This document shows, one piece after another, positions 9,191-17,986 of a stretch of 64,000 nucleotides of DNA. The translations under genes were made by a program, and so were the position numbers. The notes beneath the pieces are model-generated. The model had not been told where the DNA came from. It did no database searches and was given only the letters and a program-made list of their open reading frames with translations. The number at the start of each line of letters is the position of its first letter. Within the stretch, counting starts at the first letter, position 1. This DNA is from an uncultured Alsobacter sp. (GTDB lineage Bacteria; Pseudomonadota; Alphaproteobacteria; Rhizobiales; Beijerinckiaceae). The DNA lies in NCBI RefSeq assembly GCF_945952055.1, contig NZ_CAMFHB010000008.1, forward strand, positions 1-64,000, read 5' to 3'.

Positions 9191-10975
9191 CTAATCCGCC
9201 GCGATCAGCATCGGGTGGATCTCTCCCGTCGATCCGTCCGTCAGCCCCAGGTCCGTCAGGTGGGGCCCCGGGTTGCACGCCAGGCTCGCGCCGACGACAG
9301 CCTTGAACACGCGGTAGGGCGGCTTCCAGTTCACGATGGTGTCGGCCGCGGCCTTGATGGCGCGGAAGCCCTCGGCCACCTCGGGCGCGGGGGCATCCGA
9401 CAACAGCCCACAGACCGGGAGCGGCAGCACCGCCAGCAGCTTGCCGCCGCTGGCCACCGCCATGCCACCTCCGCAGTCGATCAGCGCGTTGGCGGCGAGC
9501 GCCATGTCGCCGGGGTCGCGGCCGAAGACGGTCAGGTTGTGGCTGTCGTGGGAGATCGTGGTGGCCAGCGCGCCCTTCCAGTCGCCCCAGTCCTGCAGGA
9601 TGGCGAGTTCGGGCGCGGCGGACCACTTGCCGTGGCGGTGGATCATGGCCATGACCGTCCCGTCCTCCGGCAGGCTGATGACGCCGTTGCGCACGGCCAC
9701 GCGCTCCTCGCCCCATTTGGTGAAGCGCGGCGTCACGATGGTGCGCACCCGCGCGGTGCCGTCCGGAACCTCGGCGAGCTTGATGACGAAGTCGTCGGCG
9801 GTCAGCGGGTCGACCTTCATCGTGTCGCGGAAGGGTACCGCTCCCTCGGCGGCCGCGATCGGCTGCGTCAGCGCGCCGTTCTCGGCAGCGAGGCGGCCGG
9901 AGACGAAGACCTTCTCGACACCGAGGCCCGCGAGGTCGGAGAGCACCATGAGATCGGCGCGCCGGCCCGGGCCGACGAGCCCGAGGTCGCGCCGGCCGAT
10001 GCGCATCGCGGCATTGAGGGTGGCGGCGCGCAGGGCGTCGATGGCCGGCAGGCCGTAGCGCACCAGCCGGCGCAGCACGTCGATCATGCCGCCCACCGAG
10101 ACGAGGTCGTCGGGAAAGACGTCGTCGGTGCAGATCGTCATCGTCTGCGGCAGGTGCGGCAAGGTCTGCAGCGCTGCGACAGCGCCCGGCAAGACGTAGT
10201 CGTGCGATCCGCGCAGCTCGATGGTGAAGCCGGCGCGCAGCTTCTCCAGCAGGTCGTCGCCGGAGACCAGCTCGTGGTCGGATTCGATGCCAGCGGCGGC
10301 GAAGGCCTGCAGGGCCTGGCCGGACAGCTCGCGCCCGTGGCCGCAGACGAGCTTGCCGCTCTCCAGCCCCGCCGTGACGATGCCGCTCATGCGCGGCGCG
10401 CGGTCGATGACGCCGCGCATGTCCATGACCTCGGCGACGCCCACGACCTCCGGCCAGGAGAGCATCTCCTGCATTTCCGGGCGCTGCACGTCGGCGCCGG
10501 CCACCTCGATGCCAGGGGCCGACGGCACGCAGGACGGCGCCAGCACGAGGATGCGCAGCGGCAGGGCGCGGCTCGCCTCGATGGCCCAGCGCACGCCCTC
10601 CAGGCCGCGCACGTTGCCGACCTCGTGCGGGTCCCAGCAGATGGTCGTGGTGCCCTGCGGCACGATCGTCTCCGCGTAGCGGCGCGGCGTCACCATCGAG
10701 CTCTCGATGTGCAGGTGCGTGTCGATCAGCGTCGGCGCCACGTAACGCCCGGCGATGTCGTGCACCGTCGCCGCGTCCGAGCGGCTGCCGCGCGGATGGA
10801 CGCTGGCGACGAGCGGGCCGACGAGGCCGATGTCGGCCTCGCGCAGTTCGCTTGTGGCGACGTCGACGAGGATGCCGCCGGTGAGCAGGACGTCGAAGGG
10901 CGCCTGGCCGCGGGCGGCGCGCACGGCGCGGTCGCGCAGGGCCTGGTCGTCGAGATCGTGCGGTTCGGTGGTCAT
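9191..10975 (-). CDS. ade: Adenine deaminase
   Basis: YVAPTLIDTHLHIESSMVTPRRYAETIVPQGTTTICWDPHEVGNVRG ... CGHGRELSG...ESDHELVSGDD ... TICTDDVFPDDL; typical adenine deaminase motifs. Confidence 0.93.
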   Translation of the reverse strand: MTTEPHDLDDQALRDRAVRAARGQAPFDVLLTGGILVDVATSELREADIGLVGPLVASVHPRGSRSDAATVHDIAGRYVAPTLIDTHLHIESSMVTPRRYAETIVPQGTTTICWDPHEVGNVRGLEGVRWAIEASRALPLRILVLAPSCVPSAPGIEVAGADVQRPEMQEMLSWPEVVGVAEVMDMRGVIDRAPRMSGIVTAGLESGKLVCGHGRELSGQALQAFAAAGIESDHELVSGDDLLEKLRAGFTIELRGSHDYVLPGAVAALQTLPHLPQTMTICTDDVFPDDLVSVGGMIDVLRRLVRYGLPAIDALRAATLNAAMRIGRRDLGLVGPGRRADLMVLSDLAGLGVEKVFVSGRLAAENGALTQPIAAAEGAVPFRDTMKVDPLTADDFVIKLAEVPDGTARVRTIVTPRFTKWGEERVAVRNGVISLPEDGTVMAMIHRHGKWSAAPELAILQDWGDWKGALATTISHDSHNLTVFGRDPGDMALAANALIDCGGGMAVASGGKLLAVLPLPVCGLLSDAPAPEVAEGFRAIKAAADTIVNWKPPYRVFKAVVGASLACNPGPHLTDLGLTDGSTGEIHPMLIAAD

Positions 10976-10986
10976 GCGGGCACCTG

Positions 10987-12012
10987 TCAGGGCTGGGCGA
11001 GCGGGGCGGCGGTGGCGAGCGGCAGGTCGAAGGGCACCGTGTCGCCGTTGGCGTAGCGGGTCTGGGCGGCCGGCGTCTCGGCCTTGATGGGGCCGAGCGA
11101 CGTGTCGAGAAGATACTCCACGGTCTGGCCGAGATAGGAGGCCCCGAGAACGCGACCCTGGTAGGCGCCCTGCCCGAGCGCAATGCCCTGCGGCCGCCAC
11201 GCGAGCGCCCGCGTTCCGGCGGGGACCGCGGAGGCATAGGCGACCGCCCCCGCGCTGCCAGTGAGCCGTCCGCCCTCCAGCCCGAAGGTGTTCTCGAACC
11301 CCATGAAGCGCGCGACGAACCCCGACGCCGGCCGTTCGTAGATCTCCTCGGGCGCGCCCATCTGCTCGATCCTGCCGGCCCGCATGACGACGATGCGGTC
11401 GGCGAGCGCCAGCGCCTCGGCCTGGTCGTGGGTGACGTAGATCATGGTGATGCCGAGCTCGCGCTGGAGCCGGCGCAGTTCCGAGCGCATCTCCAGGCGC
11501 AGCCGCGCGTCGAGGTTGGACAGCGGTTCGTCGAGAAGCAGGAGGCGCGGCTCCACGACGATGGAGCGGGCGAGTGCGACGCGCTGCTGCTGGCCGCCGG
11601 AGAGCGCCTTGGGGACACGCGCCTCGAAGCCGGTGAGCCCGACGCTGGCGATGGCCGCCCTCGCCCGCCGGTCGAGTTCGCCGGCCTCGACCCGGCGCAG
11701 CCGCAGGCCGAAGGCGACGTTGTCGTAGACGCTCATGTGCGGGAAGAGCGCGTAGGACTGGAAGACGAGCCCGATCTCGCGCTTGTTGGCCGGCACGCGG
11801 GTGATGTCGCGCCCGTCGAGCACGATGCGCCCGCCGGCGGGCTCCATGAGCCCGGCGATGGCGCGCATGGTCGTGGTCTTGCCGCAGCCGGACGGGCCGA
11901 GCAGCGCGATGAGTTCGCCGCGACGGACCGCGAGGTCGAGCTTGTCGACGGCGACCGACCCGCCATAGGCGAGCGTCAGGGCCTCGAGGGAGAGGAAGCG
12001 CGGATCAGACAT
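10987..12012 (-). CDS. ABC transporter ATP-binding protein, PotA/spermidine-putrescine type
   Basis: LLGPSGCGKTTTMRAIAGL, LSGGQQQRVALARSI, LLLLDEPLSNLDARLR, plus C-terminal TOBE-like region. Start trimmed to MSDPRF. Confidence 0.88.
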   Translation of the reverse strand: MSDPRFLSLEALTLAYGGSVAVDKLDLAVRRGELIALLGPSGCGKTTTMRAIAGLMEPAGGRIVLDGRDITRVPANKREIGLVFQSYALFPHMSVYDNVAFGLRLRRVEAGELDRRARAAIASVGLTGFEARVPKALSGGQQQRVALARSIVVEPRLLLLDEPLSNLDARLRLEMRSELRRLQRELGITMIYVTHDQAEALALADRIVVMRAGRIEQMGAPEEIYERPASGFVARFMGFENTFGLEGGRLTGSAGAVAYASAVPAGTRALAWRPQGIALGQGAYQGRVLGASYLGQTVEYLLDTSLGPIKAETPAAQTRYANGDTVPFDLPLATAAPLAQP

Positions 12013-12778
12013 AGCGGGACAGTCCGAGCAGCCGTTCGGCAACGACGACGACGGCGAGCGACAGGAGGGCGAGCAGGGCCGAGAGCGCCGCGACCGAGGG
12101 GTCGTAGTTGAACTCCATGTAGGAGAGCATCTCGATCGGCAGCGTGGTGACGCCGGGCCCGGACAGGAAGAGCGAGACCGGCACCTGGTTGAACGAGGTG
12201 ACGAAGCCCAGGATGAAGGCCGCCACGATGCCGGAGCGGATGTTGGGCAGCACGATGCGGAAGAAGGCCCCTGCCCGGCTGGCGCCCAGCAGGATCGCCG
12301 CCTCCTCGATGTCGACGCGCAGGTTGTTGAGGCTCGCCGAGACGATGCGCACCGCATAGGGGATGAGCAGCGCCGTGTGCCCGAGGAAGAGCCCCAGCAT
12401 CACGGGGAGGCCGAGCGGCACCAGCAGGAAGCGCAACAGCGCGAGGCCGACGATGATCCCCGGTACGATGATCGGCGCCGTGACGATGCTGCGCACCGCC
12501 TCTCCGCCCGGGACCTTGTAGCGGTCGAGCGCGTAGGCCGCCGGCACGCCGAGGACGAGCGCCACGAGCGTGGCGCCGACGCCGAGCAGCATGGAGACGC
12601 CGAAGGCGGCGCGGAAGCTCTCGACCTCGAAGACCTTGGCGACCCAGCGCAGCGACAGGCCGGGCGGCGGAAAGGCCAGCGTCTCGCCGCTCGACAGGCC
12701 GGCGATGACGATCACGACGAAGGGGCCGAGCAGGAACAGCATCACCAGCGCGAGGAGGACGGACCCGAGGCTACGCAT
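12005..12778 (-). CDS. ABC transporter permease (PotC-type)
   Basis: Hydrophobic membrane protein with EEAAILLGASRAGAFFRIVLPNIRSGI (EAA loop). Confidence 0.87.
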   Translation of the reverse strand: MRSLGSVLLALVMLFLLGPFVVIVIAGLSSGETLAFPPPGLSLRWVAKVFEVESFRAAFGVSMLLGVGATLVALVLGVPAAYALDRYKVPGGEAVRSIVTAPIIVPGIIVGLALLRFLLVPLGLPVMLGLFLGHTALLIPYAVRIVSASLNNLRVDIEEAAILLGASRAGAFFRIVLPNIRSGIVAAFILGFVTSFNQVPVSLFLSGPGVTTLPIEMLSYMEFNYDPSVAALSALLALLSLAVVVVAERLLGLSRYV

Positions 12779-13610
12779 GAGCGCCTCCGGCCCGGCGGCC
12801 CGCCGCGAGACGGCGCAGCAGCACGTTGGTGGCGATGCTCATGACGATCAGGATCACCGAGATGACGCCGGCTGAGACGAAGTCGTTGGCGACCGAGACA
12901 CGCTGGTACAGCAGCGTCTCCAGCATCAGCACCTTGGACCCGCCGAGCATGGCCGGCGTGATGTAGGCGGTGAGCGAGCCGACGAAGACGAGCGTTCCGC
13001 CCACGACCAGCCCCTCGCGCGTCAGCGGCAGGATGATCTGCCAGAAGACGCGCAGCCACGAGGCGCCGAGCACGCGGGCGGCGGGCACGACGTCGGCCGG
13101 CAGGTTTTCCAGCGCCGAGAGCAGCGGCAGCACCGCGAGCGGGAAGAAGAGCTGCACGAGGCCCAGGAACACCGCCGTCTCGGTGAAGAGGATGCGCAGG
13201 GGCTCGTCCGAGAGGCCGAGCTTCAGCACGAGCACGTTGAGGAGCCCCGTGCGCCCGAGGATCACCACCCAGGCATAGGTGCGCGCCACCGGCGAGATCA
13301 TGAGCGGCAGGATGAGCACGCCGACGAAGCGCCCGCGCGCTGCCGGCCCGAGCCCAGTGATGGCGAGCGCCGCCGCATAGCCCACCACGAGGCACACCGC
13401 CGTGACCGTCAGCCCGAGCCTGAGGGTGCGCAGGAAAACCGCCTGGTTCAGCGGGTCGGCGAAGAAGGTCGTGAAATAGGCGAGGCTCCAGCCCGCCGGC
13501 GTGCGGAAGCTCTCCGCCAACAGCAGCCCGACCGGCAGAAGGAACCCAAGCGCCACGAACAGTGCCGCCGGCAGGACGAGGGCAAGCCCGATGCTGCGCT
13601 TCTCGAACAC
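12771..13610 (-). CDS. ABC transporter permease (PotB-type)
   Basis: Membrane protein with VVPAARVLGASWLRVFWQIILPLTREG EAA-like loop; overlaps the next permease gene. Confidence 0.87.
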   Translation of the reverse strand: MFEKRSIGLALVLPAALFVALGFLLPVGLLLAESFRTPAGWSLAYFTTFFADPLNQAVFLRTLRLGLTVTAVCLVVGYAAALAITGLGPAARGRFVGVLILPLMISPVARTYAWVVILGRTGLLNVLVLKLGLSDEPLRILFTETAVFLGLVQLFFPLAVLPLLSALENLPADVVPAARVLGASWLRVFWQIILPLTREGLVVGGTLVFVGSLTAYITPAMLGGSKVLMLETLLYQRVSVANDFVSAGVISVILIVMSIATNVLLRRLAAGRRAGGAHA

Positions 13611-13642
13611 GGGGGTTTGATGCCTTTCCGATCGGGGCTCCC

Positions 13643-13765
13643 CCTCTCCGCGTCCTGGCCGGGCCTGGCCCGGCCATCCACGACTTTGCCGGGGCAGGGT
13701 TGCTCGTCCCCGCCGAAGTCGTGGGTGCCCGGGCCAGGCCCGGGCATGACGCGCGGAGAGAGGGC
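13643..13765. repeat. Dispersed palindromic intergenic element, copy 3 (double-unit version)
   Basis: ccctctccgcgtcctggccgggcctggcccggccatccacgactttgccgggg...gccgaagtcgtgggtgcccgggccaggcccgggcatgacgcgcggagag. Confidence 0.75.
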
Positions 13766-13794
13766 GCGCCTCTACTTCACCAGACGTCCGATCC

Positions 13795-14820
13795 TCACCG
13801 CGCGACCTTGCCGTTCCAGCCCGCGAGCCACTTCTCGCGGTTGTCCAGCAGGTCGGCGGGCTTGATGAGCTTCAGCGAGGCGACCGTGTCGGCGCCATAG
13901 GTGAGTGCCTGGGCCTTGTCGTCGGCGAGCTTCACGTCCTTGTTGGCGGGGCTGTCGACGAGGGCGTTGGAGATCTTGGTCTGGACCTCCTCGGAGAGCC
14001 AGTAGTCGATGAACTGGTGGGCGAGGTCGACCTGCTTGGAGCCCTTGACGATGGCGAGCACGTTCATGCCGCCGCCCATGCCCTCCGTGGGCGTGGCCCA
14101 GGCGATCGGCATCTGCACCTTGCGGATGCTCGGCCAGTCGAAGCGCCCGACCACGGCCGCGAAGATCTCCTCCTGCTCCATGAGCTGGGGCACCTGGGCG
14201 CCGCGGGCGTAGAAGGTGACGATGTCGCCCTTGTTGGCGGCTATGGCGTCGATCGCCTTGCCGTAGTCCGGCGTCGTGCCGCCGAGCGCCTTGTCGAGCA
14301 TGCTGAGCAGGATCGGCGCCTGGGTGGTGGCGATGTTGGGCAGCGCCACGCGGCCCTTCAGCGCCGGCTGAAACAGGTCCTTCCAGGACGCGATCTTCAC
14401 CTTGTCGGTGCGGTAGACGATCGACGTCGAGTAGAAGGTGTAGCCGACCGCCATCTTGTCGCCGAGCGGATCCTTGGCGATGTCGTAGAGCTTGCCGAAG
14501 TTGGCGAGCTTGCCCGTGTCGATGGGCTGCAGGAGGCCCTTCTTCGCCGCGTCGAGGGCCACGAAGTCGGCGATCGCGGTCACGTCGACGACAGGGTTGG
14601 CCTTGTTGGCCTCGAGCTTGGCCAGGCGCTCGCTGGCGTTGCCGGCCTCGATCACCACCGTGCAGCCGCACTTGGCCTCGAACGGGGTGTAGAGGTCGCG
14701 CTTGTAGACGTCCTGCGAAATGCCGAACACCGAGACGGTGAGGGTCGGCTTGTCGGCGGCGTGAGCGGTGCCGGTCAGCATCAGCGCGGCGGTCGCGCCC
14801 AAAATCGTTCGAACGAGCAT
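13795..14820 (-). CDS. ABC transporter extracellular substrate-binding protein (PotD-like, family 1)
   Basis: Signal peptide, LYTPFEAKCGCTVVIEAGNASERLAKLEANKANPVVDVTAIADF; upstream of the permease/ATPase genes. Confidence 0.87.
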   Translation of the reverse strand: MLVRTILGATAALMLTGTAHAADKPTLTVSVFGISQDVYKRDLYTPFEAKCGCTVVIEAGNASERLAKLEANKANPVVDVTAIADFVALDAAKKGLLQPIDTGKLANFGKLYDIAKDPLGDKMAVGYTFYSTSIVYRTDKVKIASWKDLFQPALKGRVALPNIATTQAPILLSMLDKALGGTTPDYGKAIDAIAANKGDIVTFYARGAQVPQLMEQEEIFAAVVGRFDWPSIRKVQMPIAWATPTEGMGGGMNVLAIVKGSKQVDLAHQFIDYWLSEEVQTKISNALVDSPANKDVKLADDKAQALTYGADTVASLKLIKPADLLDNREKWLAGWNGKVAR

Positions 14821-14844
14821 GATGGATCTCCTCGGTCAGGCCTT

Positions 14845-14887
14845 ATGCATGATCCTTGCCGAGACATGCACGATCCTGGCCGGGAAC
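14845..14887. promoter_or_regulatory. Imperfect 21-bp-spaced direct repeat upstream of the PotD-like gene
   Basis: tgcatgatccttgccgagaca followed directly by tgcacgatcctggccgggaac; repeat units start at 14846 and 14867. Confidence 0.4.
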
Positions 14888-14963
14888 GTCACCGGGGACG
14901 TGGGTTTCCCACCGATTTTACCGGTCTATGCGCCTTCGCGGCGGCGACCCGCAGCGCGGCGCC

Positions 14964-15794
14964 TCAGCGCACGATGGTGTAGAGCAGGTCCGACACGATG
15001 GGGGCCTGCGGCGTCGGCGCGCAGGCGGCCACCGCCTTGGCGCGGGCCCGGATGGCGGCCGAGAGTTCGGCCAGCGTCTTCGGCCTGCCGCTCTCGAACA
15101 GGTCGAGATAGCCGCACGGACTTCTCTCCGGCGCGACGGCGAAGGCGATGACGCGGCCCTCGCCCGGATCCGAGCTCGCCTGGATGCGGGCCGCGGCATT
15201 GTCGGGGACCATCACAGGCGTGCCGGCGGGGACGGCCGCGCCCTTGCCGCCGTCCGGCTTCTGGATGAGCGTGAGTTCGCCCGAGTGGTCCTGGTCGTAG
15301 ACGAACACCGCGGCGCGGATCCCAGGCGTGACCGTCAGCCGGATCGACGCGCCCGCCTTGACGCGGGGACCGCCCTCGATCGCCATGGCGACCGACGGCG
15401 TGCCGGTCGGGCCGGGCCTGCTGGAGCGCATGAGCACCCCACCGGCGACGCCCGACGTCTCGGCCATGGTCATGCCCTGGCAGGCCACGCGCTCGCGCTT
15501 GCCGACCGTGCCCGTGGTCTCGAGCCCCGCGAAGCTCACGTCGAGCTTGCCGCCGGAGATCTCGACCTTCACGCAGTTGCGGTGGTGGACGACCGTCACC
15601 TGGCTCCCGGCGCCGATCTCGATCGAGGTCGGGGCGTTGAAACTGGTGAAGGGCTTCAGCTTGGACCTGACGGGGCCGCTGACCGCGGTGACCGTCGCCA
15701 GGGCGAGGCCGTTGTCCTCGTCCTGGGCCTGCGCGAACGCGCCACTGGACATGGTCACCGCCAGTCCCAATGCTAGCCATCCCACTCGGGTCAT
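14964..15794 (-). CDS. Secreted FecR-domain-like protein
   Basis: Signal peptide MTRVGWLALGLAVTMSSGAFAQ, then LATVTAVSGPVRSK...IEIGAGSQVTVVHHRNCVKVEISGG (FecR-like beta segment). Confidence 0.65.
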   Translation of the reverse strand: MTRVGWLALGLAVTMSSGAFAQAQDEDNGLALATVTAVSGPVRSKLKPFTSFNAPTSIEIGAGSQVTVVHHRNCVKVEISGGKLDVSFAGLETTGTVGKRERVACQGMTMAETSGVAGGVLMRSSRPGPTGTPSVAMAIEGGPRVKAGASIRLTVTPGIRAAVFVYDQDHSGELTLIQKPDGGKGAAVPAGTPVMVPDNAAARIQASSDPGEGRVIAFAVAPERSPCGYLDLFESGRPKTLAELSAAIRARAKAVAACAPTPQAPIVSDLLYTIVR

Positions 15795-15866
15795 CGATAC
15801 GGCTCCAGCGCAGGTGATTCACGGATCCATCAGAAGCGGCGCGCCCGGCGGGCCGGGCAAACCATC

Positions 15867-17882
15867 ATGACACGCAGCCGCTACCCGTTCGTTGCTGCCG
15901 CCATGATGGCGCTTGCTATCACCTTTGCCTCGCCCTGGCTGTGCTGGCCCGCACTTGACGGACTGATCGACGACGCCGGCACCCTCGTCCGCTACGAGGC
16001 CGGCGCGGAGCATGCCCCCAGCACGAGCGTCGCCGTGCTCGCGGTCGACGGCGACAGTCTCGCCGCGCGGGACCTCAGGGGCACCCCTCGCCTCCTGTTC
16101 GGGCCCGTCTGGGGCGATCTCACCACGTCGCTGATCAAGGCCGGCGCCAAGGCCGTCGTGTACGACTTCATGTTCGCGCTGTCGGTCGACGACTGGCTGC
16201 GGCGGCAGAAGGTCGGCCAGGGCGGCGTCGACGGCCCCTTCCTCGAAGCCATCCAGGACCACGCCGACAAGGTGGTGCTGGCCCGCAGCGGCGGCCAGTT
16301 GCCCGCCATGCCCTACCGGCTGGCGCTCGATGCCGAGGCCCATCCCGAGCGGCTCGGCCTCGCCGAGATCGTGTCAGACCCCGACGGCGTGGCCCGGGAG
16401 ATGGCGGCACGGTTCCCCGGACTGGACGGGACCCTGCTCGCGTCCCTGCACGAGGCCGCCGTCGTGGCCGCCGGCGGGCAGGCGCGCCGGTCGGCTCCGG
16501 CCGGCACGCGCCCACGGCTCGACGGCCCCCTCGAGACGATGATCCCCACCATCGGGCTCGGCGCCTGGCGACGCTGCCTGGCCGCGGCTCCCGACGGAGG
16601 AGACCTGGCGCGCCGGGTGGCGGGGCGCGTGGTCTTCGTCGGCTCGGTCCTGCCGGAGGAGGACCGGCGCAGCGCGGGCGACAGGCTGGTCCTGCGCGCC
16701 TGGCCGCGTGGCCCGGCGCCGCCGCCGCCCTCCGAACCCTGCACCCTCGGCGAGCCCCGGCCATCCGCGCCGGCGACCGGATGGGTCCCGGCCGTCTACC
16801 TGCACGCGGCCGCCACGGCGGCCCGGCTGGAGGGACGGGCGCTGGCCCCGGCGGGCGCCATCCCCGTGGCGACGCTGGCCGGCATCACCGCCATGACGGC
16901 CGGCGGCATCGCCGTGGCCTGGTCGATCCCCGCCGTGATCGCGGGCCTCGCCGGCCTCGCCGTGCTGGTGCTGGCGGCGGCCGTACTGGCGCCCATGGCC
17001 TTCATCCACCTCACGGTGTCGCCGGCGCTGGCGGGGCTGGTCGCGACGGCGGCCTGCGTGCTCGCGTTCCGCTTCCTGGTGATCGAGCGGCGCGAAAGGC
17101 TCATCCGCACCGCCTTCGGCCGCTATCTCTCGCCCACGCTCGTGGCCGAACTCGCCGCACAGGAGACGCTGCCCGCGCTGGGCGGCGAGACGCGCCAGGT
17201 CACGGTGCTGTTCTCCGACATCGCCGGCTACACCCGCCGGGTCGACGGGCGCCCGCCCGACGAGGCGATCGCGCTCGTCAACCGCTGCCTCTCCACCATG
17301 GTGAGGGCGGTCGACGCGAACGGCGGCTATGTCGACAAGTTCATCGGCGATGCGGTGATGGCGCTGTGGAACGCGCCGGCGGCCCAGCCCGACCACGCCC
17401 GCAGGGCGCTCGCCGCCGGGCTGGAGGCCATGGCGGCCCTGGACGCCGAGGAGGCCGGCGCGCCCGATCCCATCCGCTTCCGCATCGGGATCGAGACGGG
17501 CGAGGCGTCGGTCGGCAACATGGGCACCGAGGGGCGCCTGTCCTACACGGCCATCGGGGACACGGTGAACCTGGCGGCGCGCCTGGAGGCGCTCGGCAAG
17601 CCCTACGGCGTGCCGGTTCTCGTGGGGCCGGGCGCGGCCGCCGCGATCGGCCTCGACCAGTTCCTGGCGCTGGACGACGTCGTTCCCGCCGGCATGAGCC
17701 GCCCGGTGACGGTCTTCCTGCCGCGGGCCTGCGTGCGGCGCGAGGAGGCCGATGCGTTCGCCGCCGCCCATGCGCTGGCGCAAGACGGCCACCCCGGCGA
17801 GGCGAAACAGGCGTTTGAAGCCCTCGCCCGCACGTCGACCGTCCTCGCCGCCGTGTCGCGGCTGCGGGCCGGCAAGCTTTAA
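15867..17882 (+). CDS. CHASE2-like sensor adenylate/guanylate cyclase (class III)
   Basis: Periplasmic N-terminal domain, membrane segments, then VTVLFSDIAGYTRRVDGRPPDEAIALVNRCLSTMVRAVDANGGYVDKFIGDAVMALWNAP...RIGIETGEASVGNMGTEGRLSYTAIGDTVNLAARLE. Confidence 0.93.
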   Translation: MTRSRYPFVAAAMMALAITFASPWLCWPALDGLIDDAGTLVRYEAGAEHAPSTSVAVLAVDGDSLAARDLRGTPRLLFGPVWGDLTTSLIKAGAKAVVYDFMFALSVDDWLRRQKVGQGGVDGPFLEAIQDHADKVVLARSGGQLPAMPYRLALDAEAHPERLGLAEIVSDPDGVAREMAARFPGLDGTLLASLHEAAVVAAGGQARRSAPAGTRPRLDGPLETMIPTIGLGAWRRCLAAAPDGGDLARRVAGRVVFVGSVLPEEDRRSAGDRLVLRAWPRGPAPPPPSEPCTLGEPRPSAPATGWVPAVYLHAAATAARLEGRALAPAGAIPVATLAGITAMTAGGIAVAWSIPAVIAGLAGLAVLVLAAAVLAPMAFIHLTVSPALAGLVATAACVLAFRFLVIERRERLIRTAFGRYLSPTLVAELAAQETLPALGGETRQVTVLFSDIAGYTRRVDGRPPDEAIALVNRCLSTMVRAVDANGGYVDKFIGDAVMALWNAPAAQPDHARRALAAGLEAMAALDAEEAGAPDPIRFRIGIETGEASVGNMGTEGRLSYTAIGDTVNLAARLEALGKPYGVPVLVGPGAAAAIGLDQFLALDDVVPAGMSRPVTVFLPRACVRREEADAFAAAHALAQDGHPGEAKQAFEALARTSTVLAAVSRLRAGKL

Positions 17883-17986
17883 GCACGTTCCTTCACGCTG
17901 TTGTCCCAAGCGCCTGTCGACGTGCCCTTGCGCACAGACTTTAAGGTGTTGGCGTTTAGCAATGTTGTATAGGTTGATGCACGACG

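Noticed and set aside
9215-11056. 613-aa plus-strand ORF opposite adenine deaminase
   Set aside because: Compositional shadow; the minus strand has full adenine deaminase motifs.
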